From Arenimonas fontis (GTDB taxonomy: Bacteria > Pseudomonadota > Gammaproteobacteria > Xanthomonadales > Xanthomonadaceae), in NCBI RefSeq assembly GCF_008386465.1, contig NZ_VUOD01000002.1:248001-312000 (forward strand): a DNA stretch of 64,000 bases, in the 5' to 3' direction. This document shows, one piece after another, positions 45,550 through 57,403 of the stretch (its first letter is position 1; every line of letters starts with the position of its first letter). The notes under the pieces are model-generated. The model did not search any database, was not told where the DNA came from, and saw nothing but the letters and a program-made list of their open reading frames with translations. The position numbers were made by a program, and so were the translations under genes.

Positions 45550-46491
45550 TCAGGCCGGGTGAAGGAAGTCGGCGCGGGCCCGCTCCAGGCGGGCCCGGTC
45601 GCGTCCGGGATCGAACCAGATCGCGTCCGGCCGAGCGCGCAACCAGGTGTACTGGCGCTTGGCCAGCTGCCGGGTGGCAGCGATGGCGCGGGCGCGGAAC
45701 GTCGCCGCGTCGGTGCGCCCGTCCAGGTGCTCCCAGGCCTGCCGATACCCGACCGCGCGCATGGACGGCAGGTCCGGATGCAGGCGCGGGTCGGCGCGCA
45801 GCCGCCGCACCTCGTCCAGAAAGCCTTCCGCCAGCATCCGGTCGAAACGCTGGGTGATGCGGGCGTGCAGGGCGGACCGGTCGGCAGGCGCCAGCACCAG
45901 CTTGAGTAGCCGGAACGGGAACGGCTGCCGCCCCAGCCCCCCTTTCTGCCAGACCGAAATGGGCCGTCCGCTCAGACGCCAGACTTCCAGGGCGCGGGTG
46001 ATGCGCTGGCGGTCGCCGACACCGATCCGGGCAGCGGCCTCGGGATCGACCCGCGCCAGCTCCGCATGCAGGGCCGGCCAGCCGTGCCGTTCGGCTTCCG
46101 CGGCGATGGCCGCGCGCAGGTCCTGGTCGGCTTGCGGCATCTCGGACAGCCCATCGAGCAAGGCGCTGAAATAGAGGCCGGTGCCGCCCACCAGCAGCGG
46201 CACCCGGCCGCGTGCCGCCAGCGCCCGCATCGGCACCAGCGCCTCACGGGCGAAATCGGCCGCTGAGAACACTTCATGCGGATCGCGCACGTCCACCAGG
46301 TGGTGCTTCACCGCGGCGAGGGTGGCGTGATCGGGCTTGGCCGCCCCGATGTCCAGGCCCCGGTAGACCAGGGCCGAGTCCACGCTGACGATCTCGGTGT
46401 CCATGTCGCCGGCCCACTCCAGCGCCAGGGCGGTCTTGCCCGACGCCGTCGGCCCCATCAGGGCGATGGCCAGCGGCCGTTCGTCGCGCAT
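45550..46491 (-). CDS. miaA: tRNA dimethylallyltransferase MiaA
   Basis: Adds the isopentenyl group to A37 of tRNAs reading UNN codons. The 313-residue product carries the P-loop [15 protein letters not shown] (near residue 15), [24 protein letters not shown] and the tRNA-binding [13 protein letters not shown] near the C terminus. The start at 46491 is chosen since the upstream in-frame extension lies within putP. The putP stop is 4 bases upstream, so the two may share a transcript. Confidence 0.96.
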   Translation of the reverse strand: MRDERPLAIALMGPTASGKTALALEWAGDMDTEIVSVDSALVYRGLDIGAAKPDHATLAAVKHHLVDVRDPHEVFSAADFAREALVPMRALAARGRVPLLVGGTGLYFSALLDGLSEMPQADQDLRAAIAAEAERHGWPALHAELARVDPEAAARIGVGDRQRITRALEVWRLSGRPISVWQKGGLGRQPFPFRLLKLVLAPADRSALHARITQRFDRMLAEGFLDEVRRLRADPRLHPDLPSMRAVGYRQAWEHLDGRTDAATFRARAIAATRQLAKRQYTWLRARPDAIWFDPGRDRARLERARADFLHPA

Positions 46492-46495
46492 GGAC

Positions 46496-47989
46496 TCAGC
46501 CGCCGCGTTGCAGCTCGCCACGCACGTGCTCGAACAGGCCCTCCACCTCGGCGGAGGGCGGCTTGCCGAGCCGGCTGACCGCGACGATGGCCAGGCTGGC
46601 CAGAACCACGCCCGGCACCATCTCATACAGGCCGGTGGCAGCGGCGAACCATTGCTTCCAGACGATCACCGTGCCGGCGCCGACCAGCATGCCGGCCAGG
46701 GCGCCGTCGCGGGTCATGCGCCGCCAGAACAGCGAGAACACCACCACCGGACCGAAGGCGGCGCCGAAGCCCGCCCAGGCGTAGGACACCAGGCCCAGCA
46801 CCAGGCTGTCGGGGTCGGAAGCCAGCCAGATCGCCAGCGCCGCCACCGCCAGGACGGCCAGCCGGCCGACCCAGACCAGTTCCTTCTGGCCGGCGCCGGG
46901 ACGGAGGAAACCTTTGTAGAAATCCTCGGTGAGCGCGCTGGAGCAGACCAGCAACTGACAGCTCAAGGTGCTCATCACCGCCGCCAGGATGGCTGACAGC
47001 AGGATGCCGGCGATCCAGGGATTGAACAGGTGGGTGGCCAGCTCGATGAACACGCGTTCGTGGTTGGCGCCGACCGCGCCGGCCTGCTCAGGGTGGGCCT
47101 GAAACCAGGCGGCGCCGAAGAAACCGACCGCCACCGCACCCAGCAGGCAGAGGATCATCCAGGTCATGCCGATCCGGCGCGCGCGTGGAATGGCGCGCAC
47201 CGATTCGGCCGCCATGAAGCGGGCGAGGATGTGCGGCTGGCCCATGTAGCCAAGGCCCCAGGCCAACAACGAGACGATGCCCACCACCGTGCCGCCCTTC
47301 AGGAAATCCAGCCTGGACGGGTCGGCCTGTTCCACCAGCGCGATGGCCTCGCCGGGGCCGCCCAGACCTATCAGCACGAATACCGGCGTCAGCAGCAGGG
47401 CGAAGATCATCAGGGTAGCCTGCACGGTATCGGTCCAGCTCACGGCCAGGAAGCCGCCGACGAAGGTGTAGACGATGGTGGCCGCGGCGCCGTACCACAT
47501 CGCCTGGCCGTAGGGCAGGCCGAACACGGATTCGAACAGGCGGGCGCCGGCGACGATGCCCGAGGCGCAGTACACCGCGAAGAACACCAGGATCACCAGG
47601 GCCGAGAACACCCGCAGCAGCTTGGCCCTGTCCTCGAAGCGATGGGTGAAGTAGTCCGGCAGGGTCAGGGCGTTGCGGCTGCGTTCGGTATACAGGCGCA
47701 GCGGTGCCGCCACGTAGCGCCAGTTGAACCAGGCGCCGATGATCAGGCCGATGGCGATCCAGGCCTCGGACAGCCCGGTCAGGTAAACCGCGCCGGGCAA
47801 ACCCAGCAGCAGCCAGCCGCTCATGTCCGAGGCACCGGCGCTGAGCGCGGTGACGTAGGGACCCAGTGAGCGGCCGCCCAGGATGTAGTCGTCGAAGCTG
47901 CGGGTGTAGTACCAGGCGGCAAAGCCGATGCCGACCATGCCGAGGATGTAGACGGCGAAGGTGATGTGCAGCGGGGAGAGGTCGCTCAT
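46496..47989 (-). CDS. putP: sodium/proline symporter PutP
   Basis: Sodium:solute symporter family transporter of 497 residues with about 13 membrane helices. Family blocks: [32 protein letters not shown] near the N terminus, [19 protein letters not shown], and [28 protein letters not shown] with the Na+-site Ser/Thr residues. These fit PutP well, including the [12 protein letters not shown] stretch. The start is set at 47989 by this N terminus. It diverges from alkB, and no putA is present nearby. Confidence 0.92.
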   Translation of the reverse strand: MSDLSPLHITFAVYILGMVGIGFAAWYYTRSFDDYILGGRSLGPYVTALSAGASDMSGWLLLGLPGAVYLTGLSEAWIAIGLIIGAWFNWRYVAAPLRLYTERSRNALTLPDYFTHRFEDRAKLLRVFSALVILVFFAVYCASGIVAGARLFESVFGLPYGQAMWYGAAATIVYTFVGGFLAVSWTDTVQATLMIFALLLTPVFVLIGLGGPGEAIALVEQADPSRLDFLKGGTVVGIVSLLAWGLGYMGQPHILARFMAAESVRAIPRARRIGMTWMILCLLGAVAVGFFGAAWFQAHPEQAGAVGANHERVFIELATHLFNPWIAGILLSAILAAVMSTLSCQLLVCSSALTEDFYKGFLRPGAGQKELVWVGRLAVLAVAALAIWLASDPDSLVLGLVSYAWAGFGAAFGPVVVFSLFWRRMTRDGALAGMLVGAGTVIVWKQWFAAATGLYEMVPGVVLASLAIVAVSRLGKPPSAEVEGLFEHVRGELQRGG

Positions 47990-48105
47990 GGGGGTCCGGG
48001 CGGGTCGGAGGCCGGGCAAGCTTAGCGCGAACCCGGCACGGCCCGGCCACCGGATGCGAGCCACGGTTCCCGGGCGTATGCTGGGCGCAGCCGGAGGAAG
48101 CCCCG

Positions 48106-49185
48106 ATGCCTTTACGAAAAGCACTCGCCTTCCTGCTCGTGTTCGTGGTGCCGGTCCTGATGCCGGCCAGCGCCTGGCTGGCCGGCGCCACCGGGCACGC
48201 CGACTTCGCGGCCTGGTTCCCGCTGTTTTTCCTGTTCGTGCTGCTGCCGGCGCTGGATTACGCCCTGGGCAGGGATCCCGACAACGTCCCGGTCGCCGAC
48301 GAGGCCCGCGTGGCCGGCGCCGCCTGGTTCAAGGCCCTGACCCTGGCCTGCCTGCCAGCGCAGTTGGCAGTGCTGGCCTGGTCGGCGCACTGGTTCGTCC
48401 ACGCCGACCTGGGCCCTGCCGGCATCGCCGGCTGGCTGCTGTCCCAGGGAGTGGTCGGCGGCATCATCGCCATCAACCCGGCGCACGAGCTTATCCACAA
48501 GAACGGCAGGCTGGAGCCGGCCGTCGGCGGCCTGCTGCTGGCCACGGTCGGCTATCACGGTTTCAAGGTCGAACACCTGCGCGGACATCACGTGCACGTC
48601 TCGACCCCGGAAGACCCTTCGAGCGCGCCGCTGGGCATGTCATCCTGGCGCTTCGTCCCGCGCGCCCTCCTGTTGAACTCCTGGAATGCCTGGCGGCTGG
48701 AAGCGGACCGGCTGCGCTGCCGCGGGTTGCCGGTCCTGCACTGGCGCAACGAGATGATCGGCTGGAGCCTGGCCTGGCTGGCCCTGGCTGGCGCCTTCGG
48801 CGCGTGGCTGGGCCAGCCGGGGCTGGCCTTCTTCCTGGCCCAGGGGCTGATTGCCGCCGGTTCGCTCGAAGTCATCAACTACGTCGAGCACTACGGGCTG
48901 GCGCGACGGCGCCTGCCCGACGGGCGTTACGAACGCACCACCCACCTGCACAGCTGGAATTCCGACTACGCCCTGTCGAACTGGCTGCTTTTCCAGTTGC
49001 AGCGGCACTCCGACCACCATGCCTTTCCGAAGCGCCGCTATCCGATCCTGCGCCACCACCCGGACAGCCCGCAGCTTTCGGGCGGCTATGCGGCGATGTT
49101 CGTGCTCGCCCTGCTGCCGCCGCTCTGGCGACGGGTGATGGATCCGCGTGCCCGAGCCTTCCTGCAATCGCCCCGGGCGGCCTGA
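48106..49185 (+). CDS. alkB: alkane 1-monooxygenase AlkB
   Basis: Integral-membrane non-heme diiron hydroxylase of 359 residues that oxidises n-alkanes at the terminal carbon. All family His boxes are present: HELIHK, EHLRGHHVHVSTPEDPSSA and LQRHSDHHA, plus the AlkB signature NYVEHYGL. About six membrane helices lie mostly in the N-terminal half. Rubredoxin and rubredoxin reductase, which supply electrons, are not encoded in the window. A GGAGGA site precedes the ATG. The gene is an accessory one between putP and folP. Confidence 0.95.
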   Translation: MPLRKALAFLLVFVVPVLMPASAWLAGATGHADFAAWFPLFFLFVLLPALDYALGRDPDNVPVADEARVAGAAWFKALTLACLPAQLAVLAWSAHWFVHADLGPAGIAGWLLSQGVVGGIIAINPAHELIHKNGRLEPAVGGLLLATVGYHGFKVEHLRGHHVHVSTPEDPSSAPLGMSSWRFVPRALLLNSWNAWRLEADRLRCRGLPVLHWRNEMIGWSLAWLALAGAFGAWLGQPGLAFFLAQGLIAAGSLEVINYVEHYGLARRRLPDGRYERTTHLHSWNSDYALSNWLLFQLQRHSDHHAFPKRRYPILRHHPDSPQLSGGYAAMFVLALLPPLWRRVMDPRARAFLQSPRAA

Positions 49186-49298
49186 GCGGAAATCCACAGG
49201 GCCTGTGGACAAGTCCGGGAGAAGTCCGTGGATGGATCGCCGGAGGCCGCCGGCGACGGGCCCGGCAGCGGTTCTGGTCAATTACTGACCAGCACCCT

Positions 49299-50198
49299 TC
49301 AGTCCTCGTCCGGCCAGCGGATCGCCGGCCTGGCCGGCGCGACCGGTCCGGGCGCCGGTTGCGCGGTCACCGCCGACCAGACCTTGAGCGCGTCCACCGT
49401 GGCGGCGACATCATGCACGCGCAGGATGCGCGCCCCGTACTCGGCCGCCAGCACTGCCGCTGCCACCGAGGCGTGCAGGCGCTCGCCGACCTCACGGCCG
49501 GTGATCTCGCCGAGGCTGCGCTTGCGCGAGAGCCCGGCCAGCAGGGGCAGGCCCAGGTCGAGCAGGCGCGATTGCTGGCGCAGCAGCAAGAGGTTGTGCC
49601 GCGTGGTCTTGCCGAAGCCGTAGCCGGGATCGAGCACGATGCGCTTCCGCTCGATGCCGGCCATCTCGCAGGCCAGCACCCGGTCGGCCAGGAAGCGGTG
49701 CACTTCGGCCAGCAGGTCGTCGTAATGCGGCGCCTCCTGCATGGTGCGCGGCTCGCCCTGCATGTGCACCAGCACCACCGGCACGCCTGCCTGCGCGGCA
49801 GCCTCCAGGGCGCCGTCGCGGCGCAGGGCGTAGACGTCGTTGATCATGCCGGCGCCGGCGGCCACCGCCGCCCGCATCACCTCCGGTTTCGAGGTGTCCA
49901 CCGAGATGGGCAAGGCCGTCTCCCTGGCCAGGCGTTCGATCACCGGCAGCACCCGCCGCAACTCCTCCTGCACCGGAACCTCGGCGGCGCCGGGCCGGGT
50001 GGATTCGCCGCCGACATCGAGGATATCGGCCCCCTCTTCCGCCAGACGCAGGCCATGCGCCACCGCGGCCTCCACGTCCTCGTGGGCGCCGCCGTCCGAG
50101 AAGGAGTCGGGGGTGACGTTGACGATGCCCATCACCCGGGGCGTGTCCAGTGCCAGGACGCGCCCGGCGCAGTCCAGCCTCGGCGACAGGTCGAACAT
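49299..50198 (-). CDS. folP: dihydropteroate synthase
   Basis: Folate-pathway enzyme joining p-aminobenzoate to the pterin pyrophosphate; the sulfonamide target. The 299-residue product carries the two signatures, MGIVNVTPDSFSDGG and GADILDVGGESTRPGA, and the RIVLDPGYGFGKT segment. It follows ftsH by 5 bases, the standard ftsH-folP pair. The 113 bases beyond the stop, toward alkB, contain a TCCACAG-GGC-CTGTGGA hairpin at about 49188-49204 with only a short T-run, a weak terminator at best. Confidence 0.96.
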   Translation of the reverse strand: MFDLSPRLDCAGRVLALDTPRVMGIVNVTPDSFSDGGAHEDVEAAVAHGLRLAEEGADILDVGGESTRPGAAEVPVQEELRRVLPVIERLARETALPISVDTSKPEVMRAAVAAGAGMINDVYALRRDGALEAAAQAGVPVVLVHMQGEPRTMQEAPHYDDLLAEVHRFLADRVLACEMAGIERKRIVLDPGYGFGKTTRHNLLLLRQQSRLLDLGLPLLAGLSRKRSLGEITGREVGERLHASVAAAVLAAEYGARILRVHDVAATVDALKVWSAVTAQPAPGPVAPARPAIRWPDED

Positions 50199-50203
50199 CC
50201 GCT

Positions 50204-52101
<1,898 letters not shown>

Positions 52102-52105
<4 letters not shown>

Positions 52106-52734
52106 TTCCCTTGTCCTCGGCGCTTGCCCGTGGCCAGCGCATAAACTTCGTTGGAGCGGCGCCGCGACGCCGCGGGCTTGCGTATCGCCACCTTCCCGTA
52201 CCGCTCCCGCAGGTCCTTGACGTACGCGTCGAAACCCTCGCCCTGGAACAGCTTGATCAGGAAGTTGCCGCCATCCCGCAGGTGCCGGTCGGCGAAGTCG
52301 CGGGCCAGCTCGGCCAGGTACATGGCCCGGGCCTGGTCCACGGCGTCCACACCGGACATATTGGGGGCCATGTCAGAAAGCACAAGGTCCACCGGGCAGC
52401 CATCCAGAAGGCGTTCCAGCTCGGACAATGGCCCGTCCTCTCTGAAATCGCCGTGAATGAACTCGACCCCGGCAATGGGCGGCATGTCCAGGATGTCCAG
52501 GGCCAGCACCCGGCCGCGGTCGCCCAAGGCCCGTCGCACCACCTGCGACCAGCCGCCGGGCGCGGCGCCCAGGTCCACCACCACCATGCCGGGCCGGAGC
52601 AGGCGATCGCGCTCGATCAGCTCCTCGAGCTTGTAAGCCGCCCGCGAACGCATGCCTTCCGACTGTGCCCGCTTCACGTAGGGGTCGTCGAAATGCTCCT
52701 TGAGCCAGCGGTGGCTGCTGCGGCTGCGGGCCAT
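52102..52734 (-). CDS. rlmE: 23S rRNA (uridine-2'-O-)-methyltransferase RlmE
   Basis: SAM-dependent Rossmann methyltransferase (RrmJ/FtsJ), 210 residues, which methylates U2552 of 23S rRNA. The SAM loop is [12 protein letters not shown]; the K-D-K-E tetrad corresponds to Lys in [11 protein letters not shown], Asp in VLSDMAPN, Lys in [10 protein letters not shown] and Glu in RRSNEVYAL. The start at 52734 gives the family N terminus. It overlaps ftsH (ATGA) and diverges from yhbY, the usual arrangement. Confidence 0.96.
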
Positions 52735-52811
52735 GGCGGCGACGGCGGGCCGTCGGGTATGTACGGACCGCCATGATACCCTAGCGCCCCCAGCACGACC
52801 GGCCACAACGC

Positions 52812-53117
52812 ATGCCCGCCGCCCTTTCCAACCCCCAGAAGCGCTACCTGCGTGGCCTGGCGCATGGCCTCAAGCCGGTACTGATGGTCGGCGCCAAGGG
52901 CATCACCGAGCCGCTGGCGGCCGAGGCCGACCTGGCCCTGGAGCACCACGAACTGGTGAAAGTGAAGGTGGCCGCCGGCGACCGCGAACTGCGCGACCGC
53001 TGGATCGCCGAGCTGTGCGAACGTAGCGGCGCCGCCCTGGTGGACCGCATCGGCAACGTCGCCGTGCTGTACCGGCGCAGTCGCGAGAAACCGCTGATCG
53101 CCCTGCCCCGGGGCTGA
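52812..53117 (+). CDS. yhbY: YhbY/CRS1 family RNA-binding protein
   Basis: Small RNA-binding protein of 101 residues of the CRM (CRS1-YhbY) fold, linked with 50S ribosomal subunit assembly. Visible landmarks are [22 protein letters not shown], with the GxxG-like loop VGAKGI, and [14 protein letters not shown]. It diverges from rlmE and runs into the Mth938 gene after 4 bases. Confidence 0.93.
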   Translation: MPAALSNPQKRYLRGLAHGLKPVLMVGAKGITEPLAAEADLALEHHELVKVKVAAGDRELRDRWIAELCERSGAALVDRIGNVAVLYRRSREKPLIALPRG

Positions 53118-53121
53118 GACC

Positions 53122-53496
53122 ATGCAACTGTCACGGGAAACCCCGGATTTCCGCTACGTCCTGCGCGGCGTCGGTCCGTCCGGCGTGCTGGTCAACGAGG
53201 CGGTCGTCGCCGCCAGCTTCCTGGTGACGCCGGCACGACTGGTGCCGGACTGGCGGCCACGCAATGCGGCCGAGCTGGAACCGGCCGACCTCGAGGCCGT
53301 GCTGGCCCTGTCCCCGGCCCTGATGGTGCTGGGTACCGGCCCCCGCCAGGTCTTCCCCTCCCAGGCGGTGCTGGCCACCCTGCTCACCCGCGGCATCGGA
53401 ATCGAGGTGATGGACAGCGCCGCGGCTGCCCGCACCTTCAACGTGCTGGCCACCGAGGGGCGGGCCGTCGTCGCCGGCTTCCTGCTGCCGGGTTGA
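53122..53496 (+). CDS. Mth938-like domain protein (DUF498)
   Basis: Protein of 124 residues with a Mth938/NDUFAF3-like fold (DUF498). Recognisable parts are the central LALSPALMVLGTGPRQVFP and the following MDSAAAARTFNVLATEGRAVVAGFLL. The mitochondrial relative NDUFAF3 helps complex I assembly, but the bacterial role is not known. It follows yhbY by 4 bases and ends just before the convergent nlpD. Confidence 0.85.
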   Translation: MQLSRETPDFRYVLRGVGPSGVLVNEAVVAASFLVTPARLVPDWRPRNAAELEPADLEAVLALSPALMVLGTGPRQVFPSQAVLATLLTRGIGIEVMDSAAAARTFNVLATEGRAVVAGFLLPG

Positions 53497-53516
53497 ACCC
53501 GGGCACCCGTCCGGTT

Positions 53517-54383
53517 TCAGCGCGGCGGCAACAGGCCCAGCGGATCCACCGGCTTGCCGTTGCGGCGGATCTCGAAGTGCAGCATGTCCCGGCTGGTGCC
53601 GGTGCGGCCCAGCTCGGCAATCTGCTGGCCGGCCCGGACCTGCTCGCCCTCGGCCACCAGCCGGCGGCGGTTGTGCGCATAGGCCGACAGCCACTCGTCG
53701 CTGTGCTTGACGATGATCAGCTCGCCGTAGCCGACCAGGCCGGCGCCGGAATAGACCACCACCCCCGGTGCCGCCGCCAGCACCGGCTGGCCGGCCTGGC
53801 CGGCGATGTCCAGGCCCTGGCGCTTGGGATCGCCGGCGACGAAGCGGCCGACGATCTGGCCCTGGGTTGGCCATTGCCAGCCCGAGGGCGCGCCGGCGGG
53901 CACCGGGGCCGGGGTGGCGGGCGGTGTGGCCGGCGGCGCCGGCCTCGTGACCTGCGGCGCCGGACTCGTGGCAGGCGGCCGGCCCTGCTGGGCCGTGTCG
54001 CCGGGCGGCGTGCCGGCCATCGTCGGGCCGGTGACAGGCGCGCCGGGCGTGGTGGCCGGCGGCGCCGGCGTGACCGCGACCTCCCTGGCCTGCTCCCGCC
54101 CGCGCAGCAGCAGCCGCTGGCCCGGATAGATGGTGTAGGGCGCGCGGATGCCGTTCCAGGCCGCCACCTCGCGGTAGTCCAGGCCGTGCCGGAAGGCGAT
54201 GCCGTAGAGGGTATCGCCCTTGCGCACCGTGTATCGGCCGTCTTGCGGCACTTCCAGACTGCCGCGATCGGCGGCCGTCACCGGCCGCACCCCCTCGCGC
54301 TTGACCACGCGGGCATGTCCGCAGGCCACCAGCAGCGACACCAGCAGCGACACCAGCGCGGCGCGGGCAACGAAGGTGCTCAT
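53517..54383 (-). CDS. nlpD: murein hydrolase activator NlpD
   Basis: Outer-membrane lipoprotein of 288 residues that activates the amidase AmiC during septum splitting. A lipobox LLVAC near residues 17-21 anchors it. One LysM domain (RYTVRKGDTLYGIAFRHGLD...GQRLLL, about 50-95) binds peptidoglycan. A Pro/Ala/Thr-rich linker (about 100-175) leads to a LytM/M23 domain. The metal-binding His of active peptidases (HxGxD) is Gln here (QGLD), so it is an activator rather than an enzyme. It overlaps yqaA upstream by 4 bases. rpoS, its usual downstream neighbour, is not present. Confidence 0.93.
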   Translation of the reverse strand: MSTFVARAALVSLLVSLLVACGHARVVKREGVRPVTAADRGSLEVPQDGRYTVRKGDTLYGIAFRHGLDYREVAAWNGIRAPYTIYPGQRLLLRGREQAREVAVTPAPPATTPGAPVTGPTMAGTPPGDTAQQGRPPATSPAPQVTRPAPPATPPATPAPVPAGAPSGWQWPTQGQIVGRFVAGDPKRQGLDIAGQAGQPVLAAAPGVVVYSGAGLVGYGELIIVKHSDEWLSAYAHNRRRLVAEGEQVRAGQQIAELGRTGTSRDMLHFEIRRNGKPVDPLGLLPPR

Positions 54384-54964
54384 CCGCGCATATTCAACCA
54401 GATGAGGATGCCGATGATGAGCACCGCCACACCCCAGCCCACGATCTCGATGTAACGCCGCAGCACCGGTTCGATCCTCGGCCCGCCCCAAGCGGTCAGG
54501 CCGGCGACCAGGAAGAAGCGCAGGCCGCGCCCGATCAGCGAAGCCAGCACGAACGGCAGCAGCGGCATGGCGGCTGCGCCGCCGGCGACGGTGAACACCT
54601 TGAACGGGATCGGCGTGAAGGCGGCCACGAACATGATCCAGACGCCGTAACGGGCGAACTGGTCCTGTACCGCCGCGTAGGCATCGGCATGTCCGGCCCG
54701 CTCCAGCCAGGGCAGCACCGCCTCGATGGCGAAATAGCCAAGGGCATAGCCGACCAGGCCGCCCAGCACCGAGGTGAGCGTCGTCAACAGGGCGTACCGC
54801 CACCAGGCTGCGGGCCGCGCCAGGCTCATCGGCGCCAGCATCACGTCCGGAGGGACGGGAAAGAAGATCGCCTCGATGGCGCTGTTGGCGCCCAGGTACC
54901 AGGGCGCGTGCGGATGCGCCGCCCAGGCCCGGCAGCGGTCGTAGAGGGGACCGAACAGTCGCAT
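54380..54964 (-). CDS. yqaA: YqaA family membrane protein (DedA-like)
   Basis: Inner-membrane protein of 194 residues related to the DedA/SNARE-associated family. It shows several helices and the typical IEAIFFPVPPDVMLAPM and FVAAFTPIPFKVFTVAGGAAAMP segments with their paired prolines. It is embedded in surE-pcm-yqaA-nlpD, adjacent to pcm (one stop apart) and overlapping nlpD by 4 bases. The substrate is unknown. Confidence 0.88.
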   Translation of the reverse strand: MRLFGPLYDRCRAWAAHPHAPWYLGANSAIEAIFFPVPPDVMLAPMSLARPAAWWRYALLTTLTSVLGGLVGYALGYFAIEAVLPWLERAGHADAYAAVQDQFARYGVWIMFVAAFTPIPFKVFTVAGGAAAMPLLPFVLASLIGRGLRFFLVAGLTAWGGPRIEPVLRRYIEIVGWGVAVLIIGILIWLNMRG

Positions 54965-55642
54965 TCAGAGCGTTCCCGGCAGCAGGGGCACGAAGATCAC
55001 GGCGCCGAGGTCGTCCTGCAGCAGTTCGCCGGCGACCCGACGCCAGCGCAGCAGGCGTTGGCCGTTGCCGCCGCCGACCGGCGCCACCAGGGTGCCGCCC
55101 TCGGCCAACTGATCGAACAGCGCCGGCTCCAGGGCCGTGGCGCCGGCGGTGACGATGATGCCGTCGTACGGGGCGTACTCCGCCCAACCGGCGCGACCGT
55201 CGTCGTGGCGGGTGCGCACGTTGAGGCCGAGATGGCGGAAACGGCGCCGGGCCGCCCGCAGCAGTTCCTCGATGCGCTCGACGCTGTAGGTCTCGACGCC
55301 CAGGCTGGCCAACACCGCCGCCTGGTACCCGGAACCGGTGCCCACCTCCAGCACCCTGGCCGGCAGGCCGTGCTCGATCAGGGCCTCGGTCATGCGCGCC
55401 ACCACCCAGGGCTGGGAGATGGTCTGGCCACAGCCTATCGGCAGGGCGGTGTCCTCGTAGGCGCGGCTGGCCAGGGCCTCGTCCATGAACTGGTGGCGCG
55501 GCACGGTGCGCATGGCGGTCAGCACCCGTTCGTCGCGGATGCCGCCCTCGCTGCGCAAGCGCTCGATCATGCGGTCGCGGGCCCGTTGCGAGGTCATGCC
55601 CAGGCCCCTGGCCTCGGGTTTGGAGAGGTATCGCGGTGTCAT
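54965..55642 (-). CDS. pcm: protein-L-isoaspartate O-methyltransferase
   Basis: SAM-dependent repair enzyme that methylates L-isoaspartyl residues in aged proteins, 225 residues. The SAM loop is [16 protein letters not shown]; substrate motifs [13 protein letters not shown] and [10 protein letters not shown] are present. The start at 55642 fits the family length and overlaps surE by 4 bases. surE-pcm is a widely conserved pair. Confidence 0.96.
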   Translation of the reverse strand: MTPRYLSKPEARGLGMTSQRARDRMIERLRSEGGIRDERVLTAMRTVPRHQFMDEALASRAYEDTALPIGCGQTISQPWVVARMTEALIEHGLPARVLEVGTGSGYQAAVLASLGVETYSVERIEELLRAARRRFRHLGLNVRTRHDDGRAGWAEYAPYDGIIVTAGATALEPALFDQLAEGGTLVAPVGGGNGQRLLRWRRVAGELLQDDLGAVIFVPLLPGTL

Positions 55643-56418
55643 GCCCTCTTCTTCAGGCTGTCGCCCAGGCCACCGACCCAACTGGCGACCTTGTCCAGGG
55701 CCTGGTAGCGGGTCAGGTCCACATGGATGGGCGTGATGGAGATGTGGCCGGTACGCACGGCGTGGAAATCGGTGCCCGGGCCGGCATCCTGCTCCGGGCC
55801 GGCCGGCCCGATCCACCACATGCGCCTGCCGCGCGGATCCACCTGCGCGATGCAGGGCTCGGCACGATGGCGGTGACCCAGGCGGGTCACTTCGAATCCA
55901 CGCAGCGACTCCCAGGGCAGGTCGGGCACGTTGACGTTCAGGATGGTGTCGGCCGGCAGCGGATCCACCAGCAGGCGGGCGGTGATCTCGATGGCGGCCC
56001 GGGCGGCGGTTTCGTAGTGACGACCGCTGCCTTCGCCGGTCACCAGCGACATGGCGACGGCAGGCAGGCCGAGGAAACGGCCTTCCATCGCCGCCGCCAC
56101 GGTGCCGGAGTAGATGACGTCGTCGCCGAGGTTGGCGGCACTGTTGATGCCGGAGACCACGATGTCCGGATCCGGCTCGAGCAGGCCGGTCAGGGCCAGG
56201 TGCACGCAGTCGGTAGGCGTACCGGCCACCCGCCAGACACCGCCGCCGAGTTCCTTCGCCCGGATCGGCGCATCGAGGGTCAGCGAATTGCTGGCGCCCG
56301 AGCGGTCCCGGTCCGGCGCCACCACGGTCACCTGGTGGCCGGCAGTGCGCAGCGCCTCGGCCAGGACGCGGATGCCGGGGGCATCCACGCCGTCGTCATT
56401 GCTCACCAGTACACGCAT
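55639..56418 (-). CDS. surE: 5'/3'-nucleotidase SurE
   Basis: Metal-dependent nucleotidase/phosphatase of 259 residues involved in stationary-phase survival. The N-terminal [12 protein letters not shown] holds the Asp-Asp metal ligands, [15 protein letters not shown] is the phosphate-binding region, and [27 protein letters not shown] is the family signature. It leads surE-pcm-yqaA-nlpD and diverges from the Smr gene. Confidence 0.97.
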   Translation of the reverse strand: MRVLVSNDDGVDAPGIRVLAEALRTAGHQVTVVAPDRDRSGASNSLTLDAPIRAKELGGGVWRVAGTPTDCVHLALTGLLEPDPDIVVSGINSAANLGDDVIYSGTVAAAMEGRFLGLPAVAMSLVTGEGSGRHYETAARAAIEITARLLVDPLPADTILNVNVPDLPWESLRGFEVTRLGHRHRAEPCIAQVDPRGRRMWWIGPAGPEQDAGPGTDFHAVRTGHISITPIHVDLTRYQALDKVASWVGGLGDSLKKRA

Positions 56419-56508
56419 CGGGGATCCTGCGGGAAGGCCCCCATGATAACGGAAGGCCCCGGATCGGGGCCCCGTTGCCCCCGTCGCCCGGCGCGCTAGG
56501 CTTGGATC

Positions 56509-57060
56509 ATGAGCAGACGTCCGGCACCCGAAGTCAGTCCCGAGGACGCGTCGCTGTTCCGCGCGGCGGTCGGCGAGGTGCGTCCGCTGGATCCGGCGCC
56601 GGAGGCCCCGGCCCCGCCACGCCCTGCGCCGCGGGCCCGCATGCGTGCCCGGGACGAGGCCGAGGCGCTAGCGCAGTCACGCGACCCCCTGCGTCATGCC
56701 GGCGCCATCGAAGCGGCCGAAGCCCTGGGCTGGCGTCGCGACGAAGTCCCGGAAAAGGTATTGAAGCAACTGCGCCGGGGCGGCTACAGCGTCGGCGCCG
56801 AATTCGACCTGCACCTGCTGCGCGCCGCCGAGGCGGAGCGGCACCTGCGCACCTTCCTGGCCGAGGCTCGGGCCGAGCGTATCGGCTGCGTCCGGATCAT
56901 CCACGGCAAGGGCCTGCGCTCCGCCGAAGGCGGCTCGGTGCTCAAGGCCCTGGTGGACCGGATGCTGCGCCAGCGTTCGGACGTACTCGCCTACGCCTCG
57001 GCACCCGAAGCGATGGGAGGAACCGGCGCCGTGCTGGTGCTGCTGGCACGGCGGGACTGA
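56509..57060 (+). CDS. Smr domain protein
   Basis: Protein of 183 residues with a C-terminal Smr (small MutS-related) domain: [31 protein letters not shown] and a final VLVLLARRD. In the family the conserved D-x-H and HGKG residues act in nicking or binding nucleic acid, and many bacterial stand-alone Smr proteins act on RNA or collided ribosomes. The N-terminal half is Pro/Ala/Arg-rich and probably disordered. It interrupts the otherwise common truD-surE neighbourhood. Confidence 0.88.
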   Translation: MSRRPAPEVSPEDASLFRAAVGEVRPLDPAPEAPAPPRPAPRARMRARDEAEALAQSRDPLRHAGAIEAAEALGWRRDEVPEKVLKQLRRGGYSVGAEFDLHLLRAAEAERHLRTFLAEARAERIGCVRIIHGKGLRSAEGGSVLKALVDRMLRQRSDVLAYASAPEAMGGTGAVLVLLARRD

Positions 57061-57078
57061 GCTGCAGCCAGGCAGGCC

Positions 57079-57306
57079 TCAGTCGGCCGAGGCGACCTCC
57101 TCTTCCACGGGCTTGGTGGGCGGGTTGATCCAGACCACCCGCGAACCGACCTGGCGGTTGGCAGCCTCGACCTTGGCCATGTACTCGGTGTCGTACTGGA
57201 CCCGCGGTGCCGGCCCAAGGCGCTGCGCGTAGGTGCTGGACGTGGACACGCAGGCTGTGAGGGCGAGGATGCTGACGGCTGCAAGAGCAAGAATGACTGC
57301 TTTCAT
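57079..57306 (-). CDS. small lipoprotein of unknown function
   Basis: A 75-residue predicted lipoprotein: hydrophobic N terminus and lipobox ALTAC with Cys near residue 19, followed by VSTSSTYAQRLGP. The mature part has a conserved-looking RVVWINPP and an acidic end. No family was recognised. It lies on the minus strand after truD, separated by 97 bases, with a possible weak hairpin in that gap. Confidence 0.65.
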   Translation of the reverse strand: MKAVILALAAVSILALTACVSTSSTYAQRLGPAPRVQYDTEYMAKVEAANRQVGSRVVWINPPTKPVEEEVASAD

Positions 57307-57403
57307 GGCGACCTCCCGTTGACGCTGTCTAGGGAAACCACGCTCCCGAGGTTACTCCCGGGAGATTTCCTCGGAGTTCGCCGCCGACAGAGTCGTTCAG
57401 CTG

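Noticed and set aside
49188-49204. Terminator between alkB and folP
   Set aside because: The TCCACAG/CTGTGGA stem is perfect but short, and neither strand has more than a three-base T-run after it, so it is mentioned only under folP.
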